Shown: positions 6,325 through 14,339 of the stretch, one piece after another
Numbering within the stretch: position 1 is the first letter of the stretch
Layout: each line of letters opens with the position of its first letter
Assembly: GCA_018712905.1 (NCBI GenBank)
Contig: DVGD01000099.1
Coordinates: 1-17,370 of the forward strand
Direction of reading: 5' to 3'
Source: Candidatus Avoscillospira stercoripullorum
GTDB taxonomy: Bacteria > Bacillota > Clostridia > Oscillospirales > Oscillospiraceae
DNA length: 17,370 nt
The notes under the pieces: generated by a model
The model's database searches: none
Told to the model about the DNA's origin: nothing
The model's input: only the letters and a program-made list of their open reading frames with translations
Program-made: the position numbers and the translations under genes

Positions 6325-6917
6325 GCGGAAAGCTAATCGTGATCTCAGGACCGTCCGGCGTGGGCAAGAGCACCGTGGTCAGTGGCGTGATGGCGCAGTG
6401 CGATACGCTGCAATTCTCCGTCTCGGCTACTACCCGCCCCATGCGTCCCGGCGAAGTGGACGGAAAGAATTACTATTTCGTGGATCATGCCACGTTTCAA
6501 GCGATGATCCGGGAGGAAAAGCTCCTGGAATATGCCCAGTACGTGGGCAATTACTATGGAACGCCGGAAGCACCTCTCAACGAAGCCCTGGCGCAGGGCA
6601 AGGATGTCCTGCTGGACATTGAGGTGCAGGGCGCGCTGCGGGTGAAAGCCCGCCGCCCCGACGCGGTGTTGATTTTTATGCTGGCGCCGTCCTTTGCGGA
6701 CATTGAGAAGCGGCTCTACGGCCGCGGCGACACGGCGCCCGCGCTCGTGGAAGAGCGCCTCAACCGGGCGCGCTGGGAGTACACCCAGGCGCCGAACTAT
6801 GACTATCTCGTGGTCAATGACAATGTGGACAAGGCCGTCTCGGAGATCCTCGCCATTCTCACGGCGGAGAAGTGCAAAACAGCCGAGCGGCTCAGCTATT
6901 TGAAGGAGGACAATTAA
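6321..6917 (+). CDS. gmk: Guanylate kinase
   Basis: This is a 198-residue soluble enzyme that converts GMP and ATP to GDP and ADP, an essential step to GTP and dGTP. The P-loop GPSGVGKST is at 10-18. The GMP-binding segment shows SATTRPMRPGEVDGKNYYF (about 34-52), and further on EYAQYVGNYYGTP (the Tyr/Gly stretch that contacts GMP), DIEVQGALRVK and the lid RGRGDT-like segment (LYGRGDTAP). Length is near the family norm of about 205. It overlaps remA by four bases (ATGA), and the ribosome site of rpoZ is embedded in its last codons. Confidence 0.97.
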   Translation: MSGKLIVISGPSGVGKSTVVSGVMAQCDTLQFSVSATTRPMRPGEVDGKNYYFVDHATFQAMIREEKLLEYAQYVGNYYGTPEAPLNEALAQGKDVLLDIEVQGALRVKARRPDAVLIFMLAPSFADIEKRLYGRGDTAPALVEERLNRARWEYTQAPNYDYLVVNDNVDKAVSEILAILTAEKCKTAERLSYLKEDN

Positions 6918-6919
6918 CC

Positions 6920-7126
6920 ATGCTCTACCCCCCCATGTCGGAACTTCTCAAGCATATTGACAGCCGTTACCTTCTGGTGAATGTGGTCGCCCGCCGGGCG
7001 CGGCAGATCTCCATTGAGGCTGAGCAGGAGGGCTATGCCCTGGAGGACAAGCCCGTGACCCTGGCCATCCGGGAGGTTGCTGATGGCAAGCTCACCGCCA
7101 CCACCAAGGACATCTATCTCAAATAA
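6920..7126 (+). CDS. rpoZ: RNA polymerase omega subunit
   Basis: This 68-residue protein begins MLYPPMSELLKHIDSRYLLV and holds the omega core ARRARQI followed by KPVTLAIREVADGKL, the segment that clamps the beta-prime C-terminus during RNA polymerase assembly. Length agrees with Firmicutes omega (about 65-75). Start ATG 6920 has GGAGG (6905-6909) in the end of gmk, 10 bases before it. The position after gmk is conserved across Firmicutes. In B. subtilis coaBC follows; here priA follows directly after 29 bases. Confidence 0.93.
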   Translation: MLYPPMSELLKHIDSRYLLVNVVARRARQISIEAEQEGYALEDKPVTLAIREVADGKLTATTKDIYLK

Positions 7127-7155
7127 TTGCCCACGGCGCGGAAGGAGGGAGGGCG

Positions 7156-9576
7156 TTGCTTGCACAAGTGGCGGTGGCGGCTGCGGTCTATGCCATCGAT
7201 AAGCCCTACTCCTACCGGGTGCCGTCCAACCTGAAGGTACTGCCGGGGATGCGGGTATCCGCTCCCTTTGGCGCCGGCAACCGCCGCACCGAGGGCATTG
7301 TCCTGGAGGTGAGCGATGGCGAGACCGACGGCCTCAAGGACATAGAGGCAGTGCTGGACGAGACGCCCGTGCTCTCAGTGTCCTTCCTGCGGCTGGCGGC
7401 GTTTTTGCGGGAGCGGTATTTCTGCACGTATTTCGACGCAGCCAAGGCCATGCTGCCGGCGGGACTGTGGTTTGGCGCCACGGATGAGCTTTCTCTGGGC
7501 AAGAAGCCTGCAGCAGCGCTGCCGGAGAAGGAGGCGCTGGCCGGAAGCATCCTCACGATCATTGCGGAGCGCGGCGGCCGGATCTCTTACCCGGAGCTCA
7601 AGCAGCTTTTTCCGGCGGAAGAGAATCTGGCCAAGACGCTCCAATCTTTATGTAAGCGGCAGTTTCTTGCCGCCGATGTGACCTTTTCCAAGAAGCTTCG
7701 GGACAAGTCCGAGCAGATTGCCACCCTGGCCGTGTCCCAGGAGGAGGCGCAGGCATACCTACAGAGTAAGGGCAGACGCGCCCCCCAGCAGGCGGCGGTG
7801 CTGGAGCTGCTCACCCAGCTGGGCAGTGCCAGCACCAAGGAGCTCAGCTACTTCACCGGTGCCGATATGGCCTCCATACGCCGCCTCTTTAAGGCAGGGA
7901 TGGTGACGCTGTCGGTGCGCCCGGTGTTTGAGACGCCCCTGCCGGACTATGTGGAGCCGGCGCCCATGCCTGTGCTAAACGACGCCCAGAAAAATGCCTA
8001 TGAAGGACTCTGCGCCATGGCCAGCCGGGAGAAGCCCGGCGCGGCGCTTCTCTACGGCGTCACCGGCAGCGGCAAGACCGCGGTCTATCTCCACCTCATC
8101 GCCCGCGCGTTGGAATCGGGCAAAACCGCACTGTACCTGGTGCCGGAAATTGCCCTGACGCCCCAGCTCATCGAGCGGCTCATGCGCCATTTTGGCCGGG
8201 ACGTGGCGGTGCTCCACAGCTCTTTGAGAGTGCGGGAGCGGTACGACGAGTGGCGCAGAATCCGCGAAGGAAAAGCGCGGGTGGTCATCGGCACCCGTTC
8301 GGCGGTGTTTGCGCCCTTGGAAAGCCCGGGCGTCATCATCGTGGACGAGGAGCAGGAGCATTCCTATAAATCCGAGCAGACGCCCCGGTATCATGCCCGG
8401 GAGGTTGCACTCTGGCTGGGACTGCACCACCGGGCGCTGGTGGTGCTGGGCTCGGCAACCCCGTCGGTGGAGAGCATGTACCAGGCCGAGCGCGGCGTCT
8501 ATGGCCTCTTTCGCCTGGCCGATCGCTATAATGGTTCGGATCTTCCGCGGGTGGACGTGGTGGATCTCAAGGAAGAGCTTCGCCGGGGCAATGCTACCGC
8601 CATCAGCAAGCCCCTCCAAGACGCCTTGGCCGAGGCCATGGCGGCGGGACACCAGAGCATTCTCTTTTTAAACCGCCGTGGCGCGGGACAATATGTGGTG
8701 TGCGTGGACTGCGGCGATGTGCCCCAGTGCCCCAGGTGCAGCGTGAGCCTCACCTACCATGCCGCCAACCACCGGCTTTTGTGCCACTACTGCGGCTATT
8801 CCCAGCCCACCAGGGCGCAGTGCCCAGTCTGCGGCGGCCACAGAAAGGTCGTGGGCACCGGCACGCAGAAGGTGGAGCTGGAGCTCCAGGCGCTTTTTCC
8901 CGACGCCGAGATCCTCCGTATGGATGCCGACACCGTCTCCGCCGCCAACAGTCATGAGGATATCCTCCGCCGGTTTCGGGAAGAGAAGATTCCCATTCTG
9001 GTGGGTACGCAGATGGTCACCAAGGGGTTGGACTTTGCCAATGTGACGCTGGTGGGTGTGGTGGACGCGGATCTTTCACTTTATGTAAACTCCTTCCGCG
9101 CCGCCGAGACCACCTTTTCCCTGATTACCCAGGTGGTGGGACGTGCCGGCCGCGGCGCCTACCAGGGGCGCGCGATCATTCAGACCATGACGCCCCGCCA
9201 CGCGGTGCTCACCCTGGCCGCCCAGCAGGACTACGACCGGTTTTACGCCCTGGAGATTGAGCTGCGCCGTCTCCACGGCCTGCCGCCCTTCCGGGATCTC
9301 TATACCCTCACCTTTGTGAGCCAGCTGGAGAGCCGCGCCCTGTCCGGCGCCGCCCGGTTTCGGGATCTCTTGGCGGTGCAGCCGGAGCGGCCGGAAATCT
9401 TGGGGCCGTCCCCGGCGCCGGTGGTCAAGGTGAACAACGCCTACCGCTACCGGCTTGAGATCCTGGGCAGCGGCAAGCAGCTGCGACAGCGGCTGGCCGC
9501 CTGCTTGAAGGAATTTTTGCGGAATAAAGAAAACCGCGGCGTAACAGCCTATCTAGATATCAATTCTTACGAATAG
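7156..9576 (+). CDS. priA: Primosomal replication restart helicase PriA
   Basis: This 806-residue superfamily 2 helicase reloads the replisome at stalled or repaired forks. The N-terminal 3'-DNA-binding domain is about 1-105 (AIDKPYSYRVP), then a winged-helix-like part to about 265. The helicase core has Walker A GVTGSGKT (301-308), Walker B/DExH box as DEEQEHSYK (397-405), motif III GSATPS (432-437), and motifs IV-VI with GTQMVTKG (618-625) and QVVGRAGRG (659-667). Eight cysteines (516, 519, 525, 528, 543, 546, 556, 559) form the two zinc sites typical of PriA. The start is TTG 7156, with AAGGAGG (7142-7148) 7 bases upstream; the sequence LAQVAVAAAV matches relatives. The fourth DExH residue is Gln instead of His. 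It is followed by def after 10 bases. Confidence 0.96.
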   Translation: MLAQVAVAAAVYAIDKPYSYRVPSNLKVLPGMRVSAPFGAGNRRTEGIVLEVSDGETDGLKDIEAVLDETPVLSVSFLRLAAFLRERYFCTYFDAAKAMLPAGLWFGATDELSLGKKPAAALPEKEALAGSILTIIAERGGRISYPELKQLFPAEENLAKTLQSLCKRQFLAADVTFSKKLRDKSEQIATLAVSQEEAQAYLQSKGRRAPQQAAVLELLTQLGSASTKELSYFTGADMASIRRLFKAGMVTLSVRPVFETPLPDYVEPAPMPVLNDAQKNAYEGLCAMASREKPGAALLYGVTGSGKTAVYLHLIARALESGKTALYLVPEIALTPQLIERLMRHFGRDVAVLHSSLRVRERYDEWRRIREGKARVVIGTRSAVFAPLESPGVIIVDEEQEHSYKSEQTPRYHAREVALWLGLHHRALVVLGSATPSVESMYQAERGVYGLFRLADRYNGSDLPRVDVVDLKEELRRGNATAISKPLQDALAEAMAAGHQSILFLNRRGAGQYVVCVDCGDVPQCPRCSVSLTYHAANHRLLCHYCGYSQPTRAQCPVCGGHRKVVGTGTQKVELELQALFPDAEILRMDADTVSAANSHEDILRRFREEKIPILVGTQMVTKGLDFANVTLVGVVDADLSLYVNSFRAAETTFSLITQVVGRAGRGAYQGRAIIQTMTPRHAVLTLAAQQDYDRFYALEIELRRLHGLPPFRDLYTLTFVSQLESRALSGAARFRDLLAVQPERPEILGPSPAPVVKVNNAYRYRLEILGSGKQLRQRLAACLKEFLRNKENRGVTAYLDINSYE

Positions 9577-9586
9577 AGGGATTTCC

Positions 9587-10084
9587 ATGGCACTCAGACA
9601 CATCGTAACCGTGGGCGACAGCGTCCTCACCAAGGTGAGCCGTCCGGTCACCCAGTTTGATTCCCGCCTCCATCTGCTTTTGGACGACATGGTGGAAACG
9701 CTGCTGGACGCCGGCGGCGTGGGACTGGCAGCGCCCCAGGTGGGAGTTTTGCGCCGGGTGGTAGTCGTTGACACCGGCGAGGATGGGATCCTCGAGCTCA
9801 TCAACCCGGAGATCATCGACCAGAGCGGCAGCCAGACCGGCCTGGAGGGCTGTCTGAGCGTGCCGGGCAAGTATGGAATCGTCACCCGTCCCAACGTGGT
9901 CACCGTCCGCGCCCAGGATCGGGACGGCAACTGGTTTGAGGTCGAGGGGGAAGCGCTCATTGCCCGGTGCTTCTGCCACGAGCTTGCCCATCTGGACGGC
10001 CAGCTCTATACCGAGGTGGCCGAGCGGATGCTCACCCCCGAGGAGCTCCAGGAGCTCACCGAGGGAGAGGAGGCGGAAGATTGA
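9587..10084 (+). CDS. def: Peptide deformylase
   Basis: This is a 165-residue metalloenzyme that removes the formyl group from the N-terminal methionine of new proteins. The three motifs are GVGLAAPQ (44-51), EGCLS (87-91, C89 binds metal) and HELAH (131-135, H131 and H135 bind metal, E132 is catalytic). Motif 3 usually reads HExDH, so Ala134 in place of Asp is a mild departure. It starts at ATG 9587, with AGAGGG 7 bases before it. A short acidic tail (EELQELTEGEEAED) follows the fold. It overlaps fmt by four bases (TTGA), so the enzymes that add and remove the formyl group are coupled. Confidence 0.96.
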   Translation: MALRHIVTVGDSVLTKVSRPVTQFDSRLHLLLDDMVETLLDAGGVGLAAPQVGVLRRVVVVDTGEDGILELINPEIIDQSGSQTGLEGCLSVPGKYGIVTRPNVVTVRAQDRDGNWFEVEGEALIARCFCHELAHLDGQLYTEVAERMLTPEELQELTEGEEAED

Positions 10085-10995
10085 GACTGGTATTTATGGG
10101 CACGCCGGAGATCGCCAAGACCTGCCTGCAGGCGATCTATGAGGCCGGCCATGAGATAATAGGCGTCTACACCAAGCAGGATACGCCGAAAAACCGCGGC
10201 ATGAAGCTCACCATGTCCCCGGTGAAGGAGTTTGCCCTGGCGCATGATCTTCCGGTGTTCCAGCCCAAGACCTTCAAGGACGAGGCGGTGCTCTCTGAGC
10301 TCCGGGCGCTCAAGCCCGCCCTTCTGGTGGTGGTGGCCTACGGGAAGATCCTGCCCCAGGCGGTGCTGGATATCCCGGAAAAAGGCGCCATCAACATGCA
10401 CGCCAGCATTCTTCCTGAGCTTCGCGGCGCGGGGCCGGTGCAGTGGTCCATTCTCAACCACTGTAAGGAGACCGGCGTCACGGCCATGTATCTCTCCGCC
10501 GGCATGGACGAGGGCGATATCATCGAGATTCGAAAGACGCCCATCGACCCCATGGAGACCGGCGCGGAGCTCATGGAGCGAATTGCGGTCATCGCCGCGG
10601 GACTTGCCTGCGATACCATTGCCGCCATTGAAGCAGGTACCGCCGCCCGGACGCCCCAGGAGCACGACAAGGCCACCTATGCCCCCATGCTCAGCAAGGA
10701 CATGAGCCCCATCGACTGGAGTGAGCCGGTACGGTACGTCATTGACCATGTCCGGGGACTGATTCCCTGGCCGGTGGCCACCGCCGAGCTGGGCGGAAAG
10801 AAGTTTAAAATCTTCCGGGTGGAGGACACCGGGAAGAAGACCGAGAAGGCGCCGGGTACCCTCCTGGCGCTGACCAAGCAAGGGCTGGAGGTCGCCTGCG
10901 GCGGCGGCGTGGCCGTCATCCGGGAGCTCCAGGCCGAGGGCGGCAAGCGTATGCCCGCCGCCGACTACTTCCGCGGCCATCCCATTGCCCTGTAA
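10081..10995 (+). CDS. fmt: Methionyl-tRNA formyltransferase
   Basis: This 304-residue enzyme formylates initiator Met-tRNA with 10-formyl-tetrahydrofolate. The TTG at 10081 gives MRLVFMGTPEIA, the invariant opening of the family, and overlaps the stop of def; an AGGAGG-like site lies 7 or so bases upstream. The catalytic triad is N105 and H107 in NMHASILPELRGAGPVQW and D143 in GMDEGDI, matching E. coli N106, H108 and D144. The C-terminal tRNA-binding barrel runs from about 205 (YAPMLSKDMSPIDWS, then RGLIPWPVA). Length is normal (about 310). It ends the first tight stretch of the operon; a 202-base gap with a repeat element follows. Confidence 0.97.
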   Translation: MRLVFMGTPEIAKTCLQAIYEAGHEIIGVYTKQDTPKNRGMKLTMSPVKEFALAHDLPVFQPKTFKDEAVLSELRALKPALLVVVAYGKILPQAVLDIPEKGAINMHASILPELRGAGPVQWSILNHCKETGVTAMYLSAGMDEGDIIEIRKTPIDPMETGAELMERIAVIAAGLACDTIAAIEAGTAARTPQEHDKATYAPMLSKDMSPIDWSEPVRYVIDHVRGLIPWPVATAELGGKKFKIFRVEDTGKKTEKAPGTLLALTKQGLEVACGGGVAVIRELQAEGGKRMPAADYFRGHPIAL

Positions 10996-11015
10996 CCACC
11001 CCACGCGCAAAAAAC

Positions 11016-11147
11016 GGCTCCCCTGTGAAGGGGAGCTGGCAGGCCGAAGGCCTGACTGAGGGGTTGTAAGCTGGCAGTCACTGCCGGTTCTGATCCCCTC
11101 CGGTATGTCTCGCGCCATACCACCTCCCCTTGGGCACCTAGGGGAGG
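11016..11147. repeat. Intergenic multi-hairpin repeat element (MITE- or REP-like)
   Basis: This fills most of the 202-base gap between fmt and rsmB. In order: GCTCCCCT/AGGGGAGC with a GTGA loop (11017-11036); CAGGCC/GGCCTG with a GAA loop (11040-11054); long-range GAGGGG (11058-11063) with CCCCTC (11095-11100) enclosing GGCAGT-C-ACTGCC (11073-11085); GGTATG/CATACC (11102-11121); and CCTCCCCT/AGGGGAGG (11123-11147). Both outer arms carry the same CTCCCCT...AGGGGAG core, so the ends are imperfect inverted copies of each other. It has no open frame of note. The left half resembles dispersed intergenic repeats I associate with gut Clostridia; no copy is present elsewhere in the window. Remaining gap bases 10996-11015 and 11148-11184 show nothing. 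Confidence 0.7.
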
Positions 11148-11197
11148 CAGGATACACACAGCCCGTTTGAAATCCCACACCACGAAAGGAGCACCCC

Positions 11198-12505
11198 ATG
11201 GACGCCAGAACCACCGCCCTCGCCACCCTCATCGCCTGCCGCAAGCAGGGCGCCTGGGCGGACGGCGCCCTCAAGGAGCAGCTCCATAGATCGCAGCTTT
11301 CCCGGCGGGACGCGGCGCTGGCCACACGCCTTGTCTACGGCGTCATCCAAAATAAGATGCGCCTGGACTTTCAGCTCCAATCCCTGGTGAAATCCGATCT
11401 CAAGAAGCTCCAGCCGGTGGTGCTGGATATCCTTCGCCTGGGGCTTTATCAGATCACCGATATGGATAAAATTCCTGCCTCTGCCGCCGTCAACGAGGCG
11501 GTGGAGCAGGGGAAGAAATACGCGGGTCGCGCCGCGGCCGGTCTCATCAACGGCGTGCTGCGCAATGCCGCCCGGCAAAAGGAGCAGCTCCCCCAGCCGA
11601 AGACCCTGGCCGTGCGCTATAGCCACCCCGAGCCCCTGGTAACGCTCCTCCGTGAGGCCGTGGGAGAGGAGCTATTGGAGCCGCTTCTAGAAAGCCACAA
11701 CGAGCTTGCGCCCGTGGTCATCCAGAGAAATCCCCTGGCCATCTCCGAGGCGGACTTCCTCGCAGCCCTTCGGGAGGCCGAGGCGGAGGCCTCGCCCCAT
11801 CCCTGGCAGAAGGACGCCTGGATTTTGACCCATGCAGGGAGCCTTTCTAAGCTGCCCCTCTTCGCGCGCGGCGGCTTCTATGTCCAGGATCCGGCGGCAC
11901 GCCTTTCCGTCACGGCGGCGGGACTGGCGCCGGGCATGCGGGTGCTGGACGTCTGTGCCGCCCCCGGCGGCAAGAGCTTTGCCGCCGCCATGGACATGGA
12001 GGACACCGGCTCCATCGTCTCCTGCGACATTCACCCCCACAAGATCGAGCTCCTCGCCAAGGGCGCTGCGCGGCTGGGCTTGCACTCCATCACCCCCTGT
12101 CTCCAGGACGGCAGTGCGTTTCGCCCGGACTTCGAGAAGGCCATGGACGCGGTGCTCTGCGACGTGCCCTGTTCGGGACTGGGGGTCATCCGCAAGAAGC
12201 CCGACATCCGGGAAAAGCCCCTGGATGGCCTGGCGAGGCTCCCCGAGGTGCAGGGAAGGATCCTGGAGAATGCCTCCCGGTATGTCCGTCCCGGCGGCGT
12301 GCTGCTCTACAGCACCTGTACCATCCTCCCGCGGGAGAATCAAGGCGTGGTGGATGCATTTTTAGCCTGCCACGGCGACTTTCACCAGGAGCCCTTTCCC
12401 GTTCCGGCGGCGCTGGGCGCGGGAAACGACGGCGCCATGACCCTTTTGCCGCCCCTCCACGGGACAGACGGCTTCTTTATCTGCAAGCTGAGGAGAGACA
12501 CATGA
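11198..12505 (+). CDS. rsmB: 16S rRNA (cytosine-967-C5) methyltransferase RsmB
   Basis: This 435-residue enzyme methylates C967 of 16S rRNA using S-adenosylmethionine. Residues 1 to about 130 are the NusB-like RNA-binding domain (ARTTALATLIACRKQGAWAD, later RLVYGVIQNK and AVNEAVEQGKKY). The Rossmann domain follows, with DVCAAPGGKS (251-260, SAM binding), CDVPCSGLGV (C325, motif IV) and YSTCTI (C374, motif VI, the nucleophile in this family). Start ATG 11198 has AAAGGAG 6 bases upstream. The gene order fmt-rsmB-rlmN-stp-prkC-rsgA is the same as in B. subtilis. The stop overlaps the rlmN start by four bases. There is no clear promoter in the gap before it, so expression probably depends on read-through across the repeat element. 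Confidence 0.96.
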   Translation: MDARTTALATLIACRKQGAWADGALKEQLHRSQLSRRDAALATRLVYGVIQNKMRLDFQLQSLVKSDLKKLQPVVLDILRLGLYQITDMDKIPASAAVNEAVEQGKKYAGRAAAGLINGVLRNAARQKEQLPQPKTLAVRYSHPEPLVTLLREAVGEELLEPLLESHNELAPVVIQRNPLAISEADFLAALREAEAEASPHPWQKDAWILTHAGSLSKLPLFARGGFYVQDPAARLSVTAAGLAPGMRVLDVCAAPGGKSFAAAMDMEDTGSIVSCDIHPHKIELLAKGAARLGLHSITPCLQDGSAFRPDFEKAMDAVLCDVPCSGLGVIRKKPDIREKPLDGLARLPEVQGRILENASRYVRPGGVLLYSTCTILPRENQGVVDAFLACHGDFHQEPFPVPAALGAGNDGAMTLLPPLHGTDGFFICKLRRDT

Positions 12506-13536
12506 TGCGCGATATCAAATCCATGGACTTGGAGGAGCTCACCCAGGCGCTTTCGGAGCTGGGCGAGCCCAAATTCCGCGCCGGTCAGGTGTTCACCTGG
12601 CTCCACCGGGGCGCCAAGTCCTTTGAAGAGATGACCAATCTCTCCAAGCAGCTCCGGGCGCGGCTGGCGGCGGAGTTTACCCTGTGCCCGCCGGAGGTGG
12701 TGCGCAAGCAGGTCTCCCGGACAGACGGCACCATCAAATACCTCTGGCGCCTTTGCGACGGTAACTGCGTGGAATCGGTGGTGATGCGCTATCACCATGG
12801 CAACACCGTCTGCATCTCCTCGGAGGTGGGGTGCGCCATGGGCTGCGCCTTCTGCGCCTCCACCCGGGGCGGCCTGGTGCGGCGGCTCACGGCGGGGGAG
12901 ATGGTGGATCAGGTGCTCTTCTCCCAGCTGGATTCCGGCCTGCCCATCTCCAACATCGTGCTCATGGGCATCGGTGAACCCCTGGATAACTTTGAAAACG
13001 TGCGAAAATTCCTTTTGCTTATCAACCATCCCCAGGGCATGCACATCGGCATGCGCCATATCAGCCTTTCCACCTGCGGCCTGGTGCCGCGAATCCGGCA
13101 GCTTGCCGAGGAGGACTTGCAGCTCACCCTGTCCGTCTCCCTCCACGCCCCCACCGACGCGGTGCGCAGCACCATCATGCCGGTAAACAAGGCCTATCCT
13201 GTTTCAGAGCTCATGGCGGCCTGCCGGGACTACTGCCAGAAGACGGGACGGCGGATCTCCTTCGAGTACGCCATGATCCGCGGCGTCAACGATTCTCTGG
13301 AGCAGGCGCAGGCGCTGGCCGCGCTGCTCCAAGGCATGCTCGCCCACGTCAACCTCATCCCCCTAAACGACGTGGCCGAGAGCCCCTTGAAGCCCAGCAC
13401 CCGCCAGCAGGTGGCCGCCTTCCAGCAGGCGCTGACGGAGAAGGGAATTACCGCCACGGTACGCCGCACCCTGGGCAGCGACATCGATGCGTCCTGCGGC
13501 CAGCTGCGGCGCAAATACGAATCAAAGGAGGCATGA
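12502..13536 (+). CDS. rlmN: 23S rRNA/tRNA adenine-C2 methyltransferase RlmN (radical SAM)
   Basis: This 344-residue radical-SAM enzyme makes 2-methyladenosine in 23S rRNA (A2503) and some tRNAs. The [4Fe-4S] motif is CAMGCAFC (C111, C115, C118). Two further cysteines of the ping-pong mechanism are C332 near the C-terminus (DASCGQLR), which becomes methylated, and C104, seven residues before the cluster as in E. coli C118. GIGEP (157-161) and SLHAPTD (213-219) are the other family marks. ATG 12502 overlaps the stop of rsmB; ATG 12505 is the next codon and equally possible, with AGGAG (12491-12495) 6 or 9 bases upstream. It overlaps or abuts stp. Confidence 0.97.
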   Translation: MMRDIKSMDLEELTQALSELGEPKFRAGQVFTWLHRGAKSFEEMTNLSKQLRARLAAEFTLCPPEVVRKQVSRTDGTIKYLWRLCDGNCVESVVMRYHHGNTVCISSEVGCAMGCAFCASTRGGLVRRLTAGEMVDQVLFSQLDSGLPISNIVLMGIGEPLDNFENVRKFLLLINHPQGMHIGMRHISLSTCGLVPRIRQLAEEDLQLTLSVSLHAPTDAVRSTIMPVNKAYPVSELMAACRDYCQKTGRRISFEYAMIRGVNDSLEQAQALAALLQGMLAHVNLIPLNDVAESPLKPSTRQQVAAFQQALTEKGITATVRRTLGSDIDASCGQLRRKYESKEA

Positions 13537-13538
13537 CC

Positions 13539-14270
13539 ATGCAGGCATGGGGACTCACCGATCCCGGCATGGTGCGCAGCCAGAATCAGGATCACTACGC
13601 CATTGTGAAGCTGGGGCGGGATCAGCTCCTGGCCATCATCTGCGACGGCATGGGCGGCGCCCGTTCGGGCAATATCGCCAGCCAGATGGCGGTGGAGGTA
13701 TTCGTGGAGGAGGTTAAGCGCACGACGCGCGCCAACATGAAGCCCGACCGCATCGACAACATGCTCGAGCAGGCGCTGGAGATGGCCAACGAGGCCGTCT
13801 ACGAGCAGTCGCAGCTCAGCGAGGAGTACCGCGGCATGGGTACCACCCTGGTGGCGGCCTTCTTCCAGAAGGATCAGCTCACCGTGGCCAACGTGGGCGA
13901 CAGCCGCGCCTACCTCTTCAATAAGGACGGCGTCAAGAGCATCACCACCGACCACTCCCTGGTGGAGCTCATGGTGCAGCGGGGAGAGATCACCCGGGAG
14001 GCGGCCAAGTTCCACCCGGGCAAGAACCTCATCACCCGTGCCGTGGGCACCGAGGCCAAGGTGAGCTGCGACCTCTACCACCTCAAGCTCAACAAGGGCG
14101 ACAGCGTGCTGCTCTGCTCCGATGGGCTTTCCAACGTCATGTCCGACCAGGAGATTCTCTTCGAGGTCATCCACGGCGTCAACAAAAACGATTGCTGCCA
14201 AAGACTCATGAACATCGCCAACTACCGGGGGTCGCCGGACAATGTGACCGTGGCGCTCATCGCCATCTGA
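13539..14270 (+). CDS. stp: PP2C-type Ser/Thr protein phosphatase (PrpC/Stp)
   Basis: This 243-residue cytoplasmic Mn/Mg phosphatase reverses the phosphorylations made by the kinase encoded next. Motifs: RSQNQD (D18), CDGMGGARSG (D36, G37), GMGTTLVAAF (99-108), NVGDSRAYL (118-126), DHSLVELMVQRGEI (138-151), LITRAVG, CSDGLSNVMSD (D195) and PDNVTVALI (D234). All metal-binding aspartates are present. ATG 13539 is preferred to ATG 13533: the GGAGG at 13527-13531 is 7 bases from the first but 1 base from the second, although 13533 would overlap rlmN in the common ATGA way. The pairing stp-prkC is conserved across Firmicutes. Gap to prkC is 69 bases. Confidence 0.96.
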   Translation: MQAWGLTDPGMVRSQNQDHYAIVKLGRDQLLAIICDGMGGARSGNIASQMAVEVFVEEVKRTTRANMKPDRIDNMLEQALEMANEAVYEQSQLSEEYRGMGTTLVAAFFQKDQLTVANVGDSRAYLFNKDGVKSITTDHSLVELMVQRGEITREAAKFHPGKNLITRAVGTEAKVSCDLYHLKLNKGDSVLLCSDGLSNVMSDQEILFEVIHGVNKNDCCQRLMNIANYRGSPDNVTVALIAI

Positions 14271-14339
14271 CCCCCAGAGGACACTTCGGCGCCCGTCTGC
14301 CGCAAATCGACGGGTCGAGCAATCGGTAAGGAGCTACTT

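Noticed and set aside
10006..11325. 439-codon open frame on the minus strand across fmt and the repeat element
   Set aside because: It overlaps the real fmt, def and rsmB genes, has low-complexity composition and no family motif. The stretch through the repeat is open only by chance.
14292..14314. CCCGTC/GACGGG hairpin in the stp-prkC gap considered as a terminator
   Set aside because: The six-base-pair stem has an 11-base loop and no T-run after it, and the prkC ribosome site follows closely. It may be a weak mRNA fold but not a supported terminator.
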